From Geodermatophilus sp. DF01-2 (GTDB lineage Bacteria; Actinomycetota; Actinomycetes; Mycobacteriales; Geodermatophilaceae): DNA of 52,980 bases. Location of the stretch: assembly GCF_004571065.1 (NCBI RefSeq), contig NZ_SPQN01000015.1, forward strand, positions 1 to 52,980, in the 5' to 3' direction. A program made the position numbers and the translations under genes. Below the pieces are notes generated by a model. That model was not told the origin of the DNA and ran no database searches. It saw only the letters and a list, made by a program, of their open reading frames with translations. Below, one piece after another: positions 8,908 through 16,226 of the stretch (positions within the stretch are counted from its first letter, which is position 1; the number at the start of each line of letters is the position of its first letter).

Positions 8908-9597
8908 GTGCGAGCGCTGCTGGTGGTGCTCCTGCTCCTGGCCGGCCTGGCACTGGTCGCCGACCGGGTGGGCGAGGAGGTCGCCGAGGCCCAGGTCGGG
9001 CAGGTCGTCGCCGAGCGGGCCGGGCTGACCGGCGCGCCGGAGGTGGAGATCGGGGGCTTCCCCTTCCTGACCCAGGCGGCCGGTGGGCGCTACCAGGAGG
9101 TCCGGATCTCCCTCGGTGCCGCCGACCTCGGGCAACCCGAGGGCGTCCTCGTCGACGTCTCCCTGCGCGGCGTCGAGGTGGCGCTGTCCGACGTCCTCTC
9201 CGGCTCGGTGCAGGAGGTACCCGTCGAACGCGTCGACGGGGCGGCGACCCTCTCCTACGCGCTGCTGGCCGAGCAACTGAGCCCCGGCGCGACCCTGGCC
9301 CGGGAGGGCGACCGGGTGCGGGTGGAGCGGACCGTCGACGTCGCGGGGCTGACGCTGCCGCTCACCGCCGTCGGCACGGTGGCGCTCGTCGACGGCGTCC
9401 TGGTGGTCGACGTGGAAGAGGCCTCCAGCGGCGGCGTCGACGTGCCCGGCCGCCTCGTCGACCAGGTCACCGACGCACTCGACCTGCGCTACGAGCTCCC
9501 GGCGCTCCCCTTCGGCCTGCAGGTCGTCGGGGTCGCGGTCGGCGACGACGGCGTGCGCATCGCCGTCGAGGCGACCGACACGGTGCTGCGCGGCTGA
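8908..9597 (+). CDS. lmeA: LmeA-type DUF2993 protein
   Basis: DUF2993 protein of 229 residues with an N-terminal hydrophobic anchor (RALLVVLLLLAGLALVADRV). The body has the alternating beta pattern of the family, including VEIGGFPFLTQAAGGRYQEVRISL near the start and LPALPFGLQVVGVAVGDDGVRIAVEA near the end. In mycobacteria LmeA (Rv0817c) lies in the envelope and supports elongation of the lipomannan mannan chain. Here the gene sits at the same place relative to glnR and the sulfurtransferase as Rv0817c does. The GTG start follows the upstream stop by 10 bp. A second DUF2993 gene occurs at 21398. Confidence 0.75.
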   Translation: MRALLVVLLLLAGLALVADRVGEEVAEAQVGQVVAERAGLTGAPEVEIGGFPFLTQAAGGRYQEVRISLGAADLGQPEGVLVDVSLRGVEVALSDVLSGSVQEVPVERVDGAATLSYALLAEQLSPGATLAREGDRVRVERTVDVAGLTLPLTAVGTVALVDGVLVVDVEEASSGGVDVPGRLVDQVTDALDLRYELPALPFGLQVVGVAVGDDGVRIAVEATDTVLRG

Positions 9598-9643
9598 CAC
9601 CCGCGCCGCGCCGACCGGAACACGCGAACGGCGGGCCGGGTTG

Positions 9644-9862
9644 GTGCCCGACGTGGAGCGGACGGACGGCGCGGTGCTCGAGGGCCCGGGTGCGCACCCG
9701 GGCGAGGCCGACCTGACCGTCGTCCAGTTCTCGACGGCGTTCTGCGGGCCGTGCCGCCCGCGGAGCTCGCGACTCTCGTCGATGCGCACGTGCCGGCTGC
9801 CGCCTGCCGGGAAGGGAGGGGCCGGTGATCCGTTATTCTCGCGACCGTGGGCCTGCTGCTGA
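9644..9862 (+). pseudogene. Thioredoxin-like (thiX) N-terminal fragment
   Basis: About 30 codons into the frame it reads LTVVQFSTAFCGPCRP, a thioredoxin beta strand with the CxxC redox site. The similarity ends right after the active site; the rest is low-complexity sequence running into the cysteine leader peptide. In M. tuberculosis the thioredoxin-like thiX (Rv0816c) occupies exactly this slot between lmeA and the sulfurtransferase, so this is best read as a remnant of that gene after a deletion. GTG 9644 or TTG 9641 could be the former start. Confidence 0.55.
9834..9849 (+). promoter_or_regulatory. Leaderless promoter -10 box for the cysteine leader peptide
   Basis: The hexamer TATTCT (9834-9839) ends seven bases before the GTG of the leader peptide. 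That spacing places the transcript start at or next to the start codon, as in actinobacterial leaderless genes. Confidence 0.5.
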
Positions 9863-9921
9863 CCTCCCGCCGCACAGTCGACCTGTGCCGCGTCGGCAGC
9901 TGCCTGTGTCCGGCCTCCTGA
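9847..9921 (+). CDS. Cys-rich leader peptide (Ms5788A-like) of the sulfurtransferase operon
   Basis: A 24-codon leaderless reading frame starting MGLLLTSRRTVDLC and containing Cys codons at positions 14, 19 and 21 (9886, 9901 and 9907), then a stop at 9919-9921. Its pattern (a basic SRR, then VDLCR and CLC) matches the small cysteine leader peptides that precede sulfur genes in mycobacteria. There, slow translation of Cys codons when cysteine is scarce permits expression of the downstream operon. A hairpin begins inside its last codons, and the sulfurtransferase starts 161 bp downstream. Confidence 0.7.
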   Translation: MGLLLTSRRTVDLCRVGSCLCPAS

Positions 9922-9943
9922 GGACGAGGCCGCTCGTCCGGAC
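9908..9943 (+). promoter_or_regulatory. Candidate attenuator hairpin overlapping the leader-peptide stop
   Basis: GGCCTC (9912-9917) pairs with GAGGCC (9926-9931), and the flanking GTCC (9908-9911) can pair with GGAC (9940-9943). The leader stop codon lies in the loop, so a ribosome stalled on the Cys codons would change whether the hairpin forms. The remaining sequence up to 10082 is C-rich with no second strong stem by eye, and ends in an SD-like GGGAGG before the sulfurtransferase ATG. Confidence 0.45.
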
Positions 9944-10082
9944 GCGCTCCCACCGCCGTCCTGCAGCGCTCCGCACAGACGCGCCCGCACCGCCCCGCCG
10001 CTGGGTCGCGCCCCATTCCCGCACCGCCTGACCCGTACGCGCACACCCCGACCGCACCCACCGACCACGGGAGGAACACCTC

Positions 10083-10916
10083 ATGAGCCGCAACGACGTG
10101 CTCGTCTCCGCCGACTGGGCCCAGGAGCACATCGGCACCCCCGGCACCGTCTTCGTCGAGGTCGACGAGGACACCAGCGCCTACGACAAGGGCCACATCG
10201 AGGGCGCGGTGAAGCTGGACTGGAAGACCGACCTCCAGGACCCGCTGCGCCGTGACTTCGTCGACCGCGAGCAGTTCGAGCAGCTGCTGTCGGCCAAGGG
10301 CATCGGCAACGACGACACCGTCGTGCTCTACGGCGGCAACAACAACTGGTTCGCCGCGTACGCGTACTGGTACTTCAAGCTCTACGGCCACGGCGACGTC
10401 AAGCTGGTCGACGGCGGCCGCAAGAAGTGGGAGCTCGACAGCCGCCCGCTGTCGACCGACGTCGTCGAGCGTCCGACCACCCAGTACGTGGCCAAGGAGC
10501 CCGACACCTCCATCCGCGCCTTCCGCGACGAGGTCGTCGCCGCCATCGGCCAGCAGAACCTGGTCGACGTCCGCTCGCCCGACGAGTTCGCCGGCAAGCT
10601 GGTCGCCCCCGCGCACCTGCCGCAGGAGGGCGCGCAGCGTCCCGGCCACATCCCCAGCGCGGTGAACGTGCCGTGGAGCAAGGCGGCCAACGAGGACGGC
10701 ACCTTCAAAAGCGACGACGAGCTGCGCAAGCTCTACGCCGACGCCGGCCTCGACACCGGCAGGGACACCATCGCCTACTGCCGGATCGGGGAGCGCTCGA
10801 GCCACACCTGGTTCGTGCTGCGCGAGCTGCTCGGCCACCAGAACGTCAAGAACTACGACGGCTCGTGGACCGAGTACGGCTCGCTCGTCGGCGTCCCGAT
10901 CGAGAAGGGGGCCTGA
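10083..10916 (+). CDS. cysA2: Thiosulfate sulfurtransferase (rhodanese), CysA2/SseA type
   Basis: Two-domain rhodanese of 277 residues. The N-terminal domain (1-125) is inactive, and the C-terminal domain carries the catalytic Cys233 in AYCRIGERSSHTW. It transfers a sulfane sulfur, classically from thiosulfate to cyanide or cellular acceptors. GGGAGG precedes the ATG. SseC follows after two bases, as with Rv0815c-Rv0814c. The upstream cysteine-rich leader peptide suggests control by cysteine supply. Confidence 0.95.
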   Translation: MSRNDVLVSADWAQEHIGTPGTVFVEVDEDTSAYDKGHIEGAVKLDWKTDLQDPLRRDFVDREQFEQLLSAKGIGNDDTVVLYGGNNNWFAAYAYWYFKLYGHGDVKLVDGGRKKWELDSRPLSTDVVERPTTQYVAKEPDTSIRAFRDEVVAAIGQQNLVDVRSPDEFAGKLVAPAHLPQEGAQRPGHIPSAVNVPWSKAANEDGTFKSDDELRKLYADAGLDTGRDTIAYCRIGERSSHTWFVLRELLGHQNVKNYDGSWTEYGSLVGVPIEKGA

Positions 10917-10918
10917 GC

Positions 10919-11212
10919 ATGTGCGGCGCTCCCAGGCAGGGCGGCGCGCTCGCCGGCGTGGACCTGACGACCCAGACGGTCATCCAGGGCCAGGTCTGGC
11001 ACGACGGCGCGCCCGTCGCCGGCGCCTACGTGCGGCTGCTCGACGCCACCGACGAGTTCACCGCCGAGGTGGTCACCAGCCCGGAGGGCGAGTTCCGATT
11101 CTTCGCCGCGCCGGGCGAGTGGAAGCTCCGGTCCCTCGCGCCGGTCGGCAAGGGCGAGCGCGTGCTCACCGCCGACGTCGGCCTGAACGAGACCACCGTC
11201 GCGATCGACTGA
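10919..11212 (+). CDS. sseC: SseC-like DUF1416 protein
   Basis: A 97-residue conserved actinobacterial protein that always accompanies the rhodanese above. It starts MCGAPRQGG and folds as a carboxypeptidase-regulatory-like beta sandwich (VIQGQVWHDGAPVAGAYVRLL, then GEFRFFAAPGEWKLRSLAP). Its exact biochemical role is not established; a function in sulfur transfer is inferred from the two-base spacing to the sulfurtransferase. The N-terminal Cys is noteworthy as a possible sulfur acceptor. Confidence 0.92.
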   Translation: MCGAPRQGGALAGVDLTTQTVIQGQVWHDGAPVAGAYVRLLDATDEFTAEVVTSPEGEFRFFAAPGEWKLRSLAPVGKGERVLTADVGLNETTVAID

Positions 11213-11234
11213 CGGCGCCCACCGCGCCCCTCCG

Positions 11235-11270
11235 ACGGCGCCCGCCCGGAACCTGCCCGGCGGGCGCCGT
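11235..11270 (+). terminator. Terminator hairpin after sseC
   Basis: Perfect 12-bp stem (11235-11246 with 11259-11270, arm ACGGCGCCCGCC) around a 12-base loop, followed by CCTCGTCTCT. It lies 22 bp after the sseC stop. Confidence 0.75.
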
Positions 11271-11367
11271 CCTCGTCTCTGGACGGGCTGTTGCAGGTGC
11301 AGGCCTGGCAGGACGACGTTCCCGCGGGAGCGAGGTGCAGCCACGCGACCCCCTGGAACAGCCCCGT

Positions 11368-12684
11368 CTAGGCGATACCGGGCGGCAGGCGGTTGGGGCC
11401 TGCCTCGGACGGCCGCGGACGGTCCTCCGGATGGGTCCGGACGGCGACCAGCGCGACGTCGTCCGCCCCGTCCACGGGCAGCATCCGGGCGAGGAGCGTG
11501 TCGCAGAGCTCCTCCAGCGGCGTCCCGCCGAGGTCCCGCAGCGCCTCCCGCAGCGCGGCCAGCCCCGTGTCCAGGTCGGAGCCCCGGCGCTCGACCAGGC
11601 CGTCGGTGACCAGCAGCAGGGTGTGCCCGTCCTCCAGTTCTACGGTGTGGTCGGCGCGTGGCGCGTGAGGGTCGATGCCGAGCATCAGGTCGGGTCGGGT
11701 CTCGAGCAGGGTCGCGGTGCCGTCCGGGGCGAGCAGCACCGGCGGCAGGTGGCCGGCGTTGCTCCACCGCAGCACGCGGGTGCCCGCGACGGGCACGTCC
11801 GGGTGGCGCTCGATGCGGGCGAGCACCACGGTCGCCAGCGTGCTGACCGCCAGCCCGCGGGCGACGTGCTCGGTGCGGGACAGCGTCGCCGACGGCGGCT
11901 CCTCGTTGTCGTAGGCCAGGGCCCGCAGCAGCCCGCGCAGCTGACCCATCGCCGCTGCGGCGTCGCTGTCGTGGCCCACGACGTCCCCGATGACGAGCAT
12001 CGTCGCGCCGTCGGGCTGCAGGAACGCGTCGTACCAGTCACCGCCGACCTGCGCCTCGTGGGCGGCGGGGCGGTAGCGCACGGCGACCTGCAGATGGTCG
12101 GGCTCCGGCGGCGGGGTCAACAGGGCCTGCTGCAGCCGGTCCGACAGGGCGCGCTGTGCAGCGGCACGCTCGGTCACGCGTCGTAGCTCGGCGGCCTGGC
12201 GCTGGGCGGCCAGGCGGTCGGTCAGGTCGCGGAAGGAGACGACCACGCCGGTCACCACGCCGTCCTCCACCGTCGGGACGGCGATCAGCTCGACCGGCAC
12301 CGGCGTGCCGTCGCTGCGCCAGAAGACCTCGGAGTCGGCGGCGACCGTCCGGCCGGTCCGCAGCGCTCGCCAGACCGGGCACTCCTCCCTCGGGTAGGGC
12401 GAGCCGTCGGGTCGGCGGGCGTGGATCACCGCGTGCTGATCGAGCCCGAGCTGCTCTTCCGCGGAGTGTCCGGTGATGCGCACCGCCGCCGGGTTGACGA
12501 ACTCGACGCGTCCGGAGGCGTCGAGGCCGTAGATGCCGTCGGCCACGTTGGCCAGGACGCGTTCGTAGCGGGCGAGCGCGCGGGAGAGCCGGGTCTCCAC
12601 CTCGCGGAGGGTCACGCCGTCGGCACCGTGCTCCTCGATGACGCCGTCCTCCTCCGTTCCGCCGGGACCTCCACCTTGCCGCAT
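11368..12684 (-). CDS. PAS-domain PP2C (SpoIIE-type) serine phosphatase
   Basis: A soluble signalling phosphatase of about 438 residues. A PAS domain spans roughly 40-155 (VLANVADGIYGLDASGRVEFVNPAA, ending VVSFRDLTDRLAAQ), a short coiled linker follows, then a PP2C/SpoIIE phosphatase domain at about 195-425. The latter has the metal-site motifs GGDWYDA (214-220), GDVVGHDSDAAAAM (233-246) and GADDVALVAVR. Such proteins dephosphorylate anti-sigma-factor antagonists in general-stress signalling; no partner-switch gene is adjacent. The ATG at 12684 lacks an obvious SD; GTG 12615 is an alternative that keeps both domains. Confidence 0.88.
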   Translation of the reverse strand: MRQGGGPGGTEEDGVIEEHGADGVTLREVETRLSRALARYERVLANVADGIYGLDASGRVEFVNPAAVRITGHSAEEQLGLDQHAVIHARRPDGSPYPREECPVWRALRTGRTVAADSEVFWRSDGTPVPVELIAVPTVEDGVVTGVVVSFRDLTDRLAAQRQAAELRRVTERAAAQRALSDRLQQALLTPPPEPDHLQVAVRYRPAAHEAQVGGDWYDAFLQPDGATMLVIGDVVGHDSDAAAAMGQLRGLLRALAYDNEEPPSATLSRTEHVARGLAVSTLATVVLARIERHPDVPVAGTRVLRWSNAGHLPPVLLAPDGTATLLETRPDLMLGIDPHAPRADHTVELEDGHTLLLVTDGLVERRGSDLDTGLAALREALRDLGGTPLEELCDTLLARMLPVDGADDVALVAVRTHPEDRPRPSEAGPNRLPPGIA

Positions 12685-12724
12685 GCCGACCGGGGACGGG
12701 GCGCTGGGTCGACAGACACGCGAC

Positions 12725-12760
12725 GGCGCCCGCTCCGGCCACGTGGTCGGAGCGGGCGCC
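12725..12760 (-). terminator. Terminator hairpin after the beta-helix gene
   Basis: Perfect 13-bp stem (12725-12737 with 12748-12760, arm GGCGCCCGCTCCG) and a 10-base loop containing CCACGTGG. It is located 13 bp after the stop of the minus-strand gene ending at 12773. Confidence 0.75.
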
Positions 12761-12772
12761 GGACGAGCGACG

Positions 12773-14116
12773 TCAGTCGCAGAGGCCGTCGGGGATGGAC
12801 TCCTCGCACCGGTTGTCGTCGAACTCGACCTCCCCGGTCTCGTCCCAGACGATGTCGGCCGGCTCGTTGCCCTTCGCCTTGTTGTCCTCGACCTCGCCGC
12901 TGGGCGCGGTGCCCCCGAAACCGGAGAGGACCACGATGCCGCCCGCGGCCACGGTGGTCTCGGGGCTCTGGGACACGTGGCCGGTGACCTTGTTGTCGCG
13001 CACGCGGAACTCGGTCGCGCCGAACATGACGATCCCGGCACCGCTGATGGTCGTGCCGGGCTCCGGCCCCTGGCACTCGGCGTTGTTCTCCTTCACCCGG
13101 TTGTCCCGGAGGTCCCAGCCGGCGGCCGGACCCGGGGCGTCGGCCAGCACGAGCATGCCGAGGCAGTTGTGCTCAGCGACGTTGTCCCGCGCCTTGCCGT
13201 TGCTGGCGCTGCGGAAGAAGAAGCCGAGCTCGTTGCCGACCGCATGGTTGTCCCGCACATCGGCCTGGGAGTCCGGGCTGTCGCCCACGTAGAACCCCGC
13301 TTCGGCGTTCCCGGTCGCCTCGTCGTCCCGGAACGTCGTGCCCGTGCCCACGAAGCTGGCTGCCCCGTAGCCTCCGTTGTCGGCGAACCGGCTGTCGCGG
13401 ACCTTCAGGTTCTCCGTGCCGACGGCGATCAGGCCGTCACCACTGGCCCCCTTCACCGTGATGCCGCGGATGCTCACCCCCGTCACCGCGTCGCGGACCT
13501 CGATCTCGCCGGGGGGTTCTTCGGGGTTGGTGGGCGGGGGCGGAAGGACGACATCGCCCAGGATGCAGATGCCGGACATCCGCGGCTCCTCCGCGGGTGG
13601 GGCGGGCTCCTCGCCTCCGGTGCCCTCGCCTCCGGTGCCCTCGCCTCCGGTGCCCTCGCCTCCGGTGCCCTCGCCTCCGGTGCCCTCGCCTCCGGTGCCG
13701 CCTTCCTCGGCCTCGCCCTCCCCGAGGGTGTCGCACTCGGTCTGCCCGGCGCCCGCGGGGAGGAGCACCGCGTCGTGGCCGACGAGGGAGAGGTGGTCGG
13801 TCGTGATGGTGACGTTCTGCTGGTACTCGCCGGGGTGGAGGACGACGGTGTCGCCGGGCTCGGCGGCGTCCACCGCTTCCTGGATGCTCTCGCCGGGGCG
13901 GACCTCGATCTCGTCGCCGTCCCGGTCGCCGTGCTCGTCCCGGTCGTCGTCCCAGTCGTGGTCGTCCCGGTCGTGGTCGTCGTCCCGGCTGTGGGATCTG
14001 TCGTCCCCGCCGCGGTACCGGTCGCCGTCGCCCGCGGCGGCCGGTCCGGCCAGTGAGAGGGTCGTGACCGCCGCGACCGAGGCCACCGCCAGGAGTCGTG
14101 TCTTGTGGATGCGCAT
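12773..14116 (-). CDS. Secreted right-handed beta-helix protein with Asp-rich and Gly/Glu repeat regions
   Basis: A 447-residue exported protein. The signal peptide (MRIHKTRLLAVASVAAVTTL, cleaved after GPAAA) is followed by a charged Asp/His/Arg segment (DDDHDRDDHDWDDDRDEHGD). Next comes the first beta-helix part (IQEAVDAAEPGDTVVLHPGEY), a GTGGE repeat tract, and a parallel beta-helix with recurring RDN/DN turns (KVRDSRFADNGGYGAA, DVRDNHAVGNELG). This architecture is shared with pectate-lyase-like carbohydrate-binding or lyase proteins and with NosD/CASH domains; no catalytic site is evident. The start at 14116 is chosen because it exposes the signal peptide and has GGGAG upstream. Confidence 0.85.
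   Translation of the reverse strand: MRIHKTRLLAVASVAAVTTLSLAGPAAAGDGDRYRGGDDRSHSRDDDHDRDDHDWDDDRDEHGDRDGDEIEVRPGESIQEAVDAAEPGDTVVLHPGEYQQNVTITTDHLSLVGHDAVLLPAGAGQTECDTLGEGEAEEGGTGGEGTGGEGTGGEGTGGEGTGGEGTGGEEPAPPAEEPRMSGICILGDVVLPPPPTNPEEPPGEIEVRDAVTGVSIRGITVKGASGDGLIAVGTENLKVRDSRFADNGGYGAASFVGTGTTFRDDEATGNAEAGFYVGDSPDSQADVRDNHAVGNELGFFFRSASNGKARDNVAEHNCLGMLVLADAPGPAAGWDLRDNRVKENNAECQGPEPGTTISGAGIVMFGATEFRVRDNKVTGHVSQSPETTVAAGGIVVLSGFGGTAPSGEVEDNKAKGNEPADIVWDETGEVEFDDNRCEESIPDGLCD
13611..13700 (-). repeat. 15-bp tandem repeat, six units, inside the beta-helix gene
   Basis: The unit TCGCCTCCGGTGCCC is repeated six times (13611-13700), the last with a single-base change. It encodes six GTGGE pentapeptides in frame, so unit gain or loss keeps the reading frame. 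It separates the first beta-helix segment from the main one and is a likely length-variable linker. Confidence 0.9.
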
Positions 14117-14227
14117 GGGTGCTCCCAGGTCCCGGGCGCCGGCCCCCCGGTCGGCGGACGTCCGTGTCCGCCGCCGCGTCGCCACTGAGTGCGAGGAGCC
14201 TCCACCCGGGCTCCGGCGGGCCGGAAG

Positions 14228-14242
14228 CCCCCGGTTCGGGGG
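14228..14242 (-). terminator. Short hairpin between the TetR gene and the beta-helix gene
   Basis: CCCCCG and CGGGGG are separated by GTT. It lies about 45 bp past the TetR stop on its coding strand and may end that transcript. The rest of 14117-14283 contains only the SD of the next gene and G+C-rich sequence. Confidence 0.35.
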
Positions 14243-14283
14243 GTCGCGGGCGCCGCTCACCGGGACCGGCCGCCGGCCGGGGC

Positions 14284-14967
14284 TCAGAGTCCGACGAGAC
14301 CCGCGAGCTCGCCCATCGCGAGGTCGAAGTAGCGGTCGGTGTCCGTGACGGAGCCGACGAGGTGGCCGAACAGCTCGAAGCTGATCGTCCCGTAGACCGA
14401 GCTCCAGGCCAGCAGGGCACGCAGCCGGACGGCGTCGTCGAGCGCGGCGTGCTCCCCGCCGAGGACCGCAGCCGTCTCGTCGCTCACCAGCTCCGGGTCC
14501 CGGTCGCCCCCGAGCGCCTCCGGCAGCGCACCGCCGCGGGCCGCGTCGCCGAGGATGCGTCCCAGGACCACGCCCACCCGCGCGGCGGCGGGCACCGTGT
14601 CCCGCGGGGCCGCGTAGCCGGGCACGGGGGAGCCGTAGAGCAGCGCGTACTCATGGGGATGCGCCCGGCCCCACGACCGGACGGCGCGGCACACCGCCAG
14701 CCAGCGCTCCCGTGGCGGTGCGTCCGGGTCGTCGGCGTCCTCGGCGGCGGCGCCGAGCGCGTCGTAGCCGTCGATGATCAACCGGGTCAGCAGGTCGTCG
14801 CGGCTGGCGAAGTAGCGGTAGACGGCCGACGAGGCCATGCCGACCTCCCGCGCGACCGCCCGCAGCGAGAGCGCGGCCGCCCCGACCTCGGCCAGCTGCC
14901 GGCGTGCGGCGGCGGTGATCTCGGCGGTCAGCTCCGCGCGGACACGTTCACGGACGGTGGGCGGCAC
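14284..14967 (-). CDS. TetR-family repressor
   Basis: A 227-residue regulator. The N-terminal helix-turn-helix reads ITAAARRQLAEVGAAALSLRAVAREVGMASSAVYRYFASRDDLL. The C-terminal ligand domain contains WGRAHPHEYALLYGSPVPGY, typical of the WHG-type TetR C-domain. It starts at GTG 14967. It diverges from an NAD-dependent epimerase-like gene across 127 bp containing two related palindromes, so it probably represses both itself and that neighbour in response to a small molecule that the enzyme acts on. Confidence 0.9.
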   Translation of the reverse strand: MPPTVRERVRAELTAEITAAARRQLAEVGAAALSLRAVAREVGMASSAVYRYFASRDDLLTRLIIDGYDALGAAAEDADDPDAPPRERWLAVCRAVRSWGRAHPHEYALLYGSPVPGYAAPRDTVPAAARVGVVLGRILGDAARGGALPEALGGDRDPELVSDETAAVLGGEHAALDDAVRLRALLAWSSVYGTISFELFGHLVGSVTDTDRYFDLAMGELAGLVGL

Positions 14968-15007
14968 GTCCCCGATCGTCCCCGAAGCGAGCAGTGCACG
15001 CAACCGC

Positions 15008-15018
15008 GAGCGTTGCTC
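15008..15018. promoter_or_regulatory. Candidate TetR operator, site 1
   Basis: GAGC-GTT-GCTC, a perfect 4+3+4 inverted repeat 41 bp upstream of the tetR start. It shares its half-sites exactly with site 2 at 15058-15074. Confidence 0.5.
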
Positions 15019-15057
15019 TTGACGCCGGACGCATGCCGTGCGAGCGTCGTCCGCAGC

Positions 15058-15074
15058 CGAGAGCGCTGCTCTCG
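15058..15074. promoter_or_regulatory. Candidate TetR operator, site 2
   Basis: CGAGAGC-GCT-GCTCTCG is a perfect 7-bp inverted repeat lying 21 bp before the epimerase-like gene, close to its ribosome-binding site. The core GAGC-NNN-GCTC is the same as in site 1, 53 bp away (about five helical turns). Confidence 0.55.
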
Positions 15075-15094
15075 ACAACGCTCGAGGAGGAGCC

Positions 15095-16024
15095 ATGGCA
15101 CTGCACGTGATCGTCGGCAAGGGGCCGGTGGGGACGACGACCGCAGACCTGCTCGCCGCCCAGGGGCACCGGGTCCGGGTGCTGTCGCGCAGCGGCGGGA
15201 CGTCGACCGACGCCGTCGAGCACCGGCGGGTCGACACCACCGACGCCGGTGCCCTCGCCACCGCGGTACGCGGCGCGTCCGCGCTCTACAACGCGGCGAA
15301 CCCGGCGTACCACCGCTGGGCGACCGACTGGCCGCCGGTCGCCGCCGCGCTGCTCACCGCGGCCGAGCGGACCGGCGCGGTCCTGGTCACGATGTCGAAC
15401 CTCTACGGCTACGGCCGCCCCGAGGGCCCCATGACTCCGGACACCCCGCTGGCCGCCACCGACGTCAAGGGCCGGGTCCGGGTCGGGATGTGGCGGGAGG
15501 CGCTGGTGGCGCACGAGGCCGGCCGGGTGCGGGTGACCGAGGCCCGCGCCGCGGACTTCGTCGGCCCCCAGGTGCCGGCCGCCTCCTCGCACCTGGTCCG
15601 GCAGCTGCCGGCGCTGCGCCGGGGGCGGACGGCGTGGGTGGTCGGCGACCCCGACGTCCCCCGCAGCTGGGCGTACCTGCCCGACGTCGCGGCGACGCTG
15701 GCGACCCTGGGGACCGACGAGCGAGCGCTCGGCCGGGCCTGGCACGTGCCGAGCGCGCCTCCCCGGTCGCAGCGGCAGGCGCTCACCGACCTGGCGGCGG
15801 TGCTCGGCGGGCCGCCGGCGCGGGTGCGCGGGATCCCGTGGCCGGTGCTGCGCGCCGCCGGGTCGGCCTCGCCGGTGATGCGCGAGGTCCTCGACGTCCG
15901 GCACCAGTTCGACCGGCCCTACGTCATCGACGCGTCGGCCACGACAGCGGCCTTCGGGCTCACCGCCACGCCGTGGGCCGAGGTGGTCGCGGCGACGGTC
16001 GGCGCCGCGCCGGTGACTGCGTGA
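15095..16024 (+). CDS. NAD-dependent epimerase/dehydratase-like (atypical SDR) protein
   Basis: A 309-residue Rossmann-fold protein. The N-terminal nucleotide site reads VIVGKGPVGTTTADLLAAQGHRV (GxGxxG variant), and further on come MSNLYGYGRP and DVKGRVRVGMWREALVA. It resembles extended or atypical SDR NAD(P)H-binding proteins rather than a classical sugar epimerase; the usual YxxxK is not plain. GAGGAGG precedes the ATG at 15095. It is transcribed away from the TetR gene and likely controlled by it. A dispersed repeat begins at its stop codon. Confidence 0.85.
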   Translation: MALHVIVGKGPVGTTTADLLAAQGHRVRVLSRSGGTSTDAVEHRRVDTTDAGALATAVRGASALYNAANPAYHRWATDWPPVAAALLTAAERTGAVLVTMSNLYGYGRPEGPMTPDTPLAATDVKGRVRVGMWREALVAHEAGRVRVTEARAADFVGPQVPAASSHLVRQLPALRRGRTAWVVGDPDVPRSWAYLPDVAATLATLGTDERALGRAWHVPSAPPRSQRQALTDLAAVLGGPPARVRGIPWPVLRAAGSASPVMREVLDVRHQFDRPYVIDASATTAAFGLTATPWAEVVAATVGAAPVTA

Positions 16025-16083
16025 CGAAGGACCCCCGTCCTCCCCGTCCTACGCACGCTCAGGACGGTGCCCTGGACGGGGCC
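16025..16083 (+). repeat. Dispersed palindromic repeat, copy 2
   Basis: It starts CGAAGGACCCCCGTCC right after the TGA of the epimerase-like gene and ends GGTGCCCTGGACGGGGCC. The outer arms GGACCCCCGTCC and GGACGGGGCC are complementary apart from small bulges. It is followed by GTTCCAGCACCTCACC, a 16-base string seen again next to copy 5. Confidence 0.8.
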
Positions 16084-16121
16084 GTTCCAGCACCTCACCC
16101 GGCGGTCCTACGGTGGGGCGC

Positions 16122-16226
16122 ATGGTCTCCGCCTGGGTCCTCGTCGCCCTGACCTCGCTCGCGGCGCTCGGCTGCGGATACGGCGCCGCCCGGCTGGCCC
16201 GCCGTCCGCGGGAGGCGCGCCGATGA
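16122..16226 (+). CDS. Small single-span membrane peptide
   Basis: A 34-codon frame encodes a hydrophobic N-terminal half (MVSAWVLVALTSLAALGCGY) and a basic tail (ARRPREARR). A TACGGT box ends seven bases before the ATG, consistent with a leaderless start. The stop overlaps the ATG of the nitrobindin-like gene (ATGA), so it would be the coupled first gene of that operon. Function unknown. Confidence 0.45.
   Translation: MVSAWVLVALTSLAALGCGYGAARLARRPREARR

Noticed and set aside
9864..10082. Riboswitch upstream of the sulfurtransferase
   Set aside because: The sequence is C-rich with no recognisable SAM or other aptamer core; the cysteine leader peptide explains regulation better.
13611..13700. 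Possible CRISPR array
   Set aside because: The units are contiguous 15-mers without spacers and keep the reading frame of the beta-helix gene.
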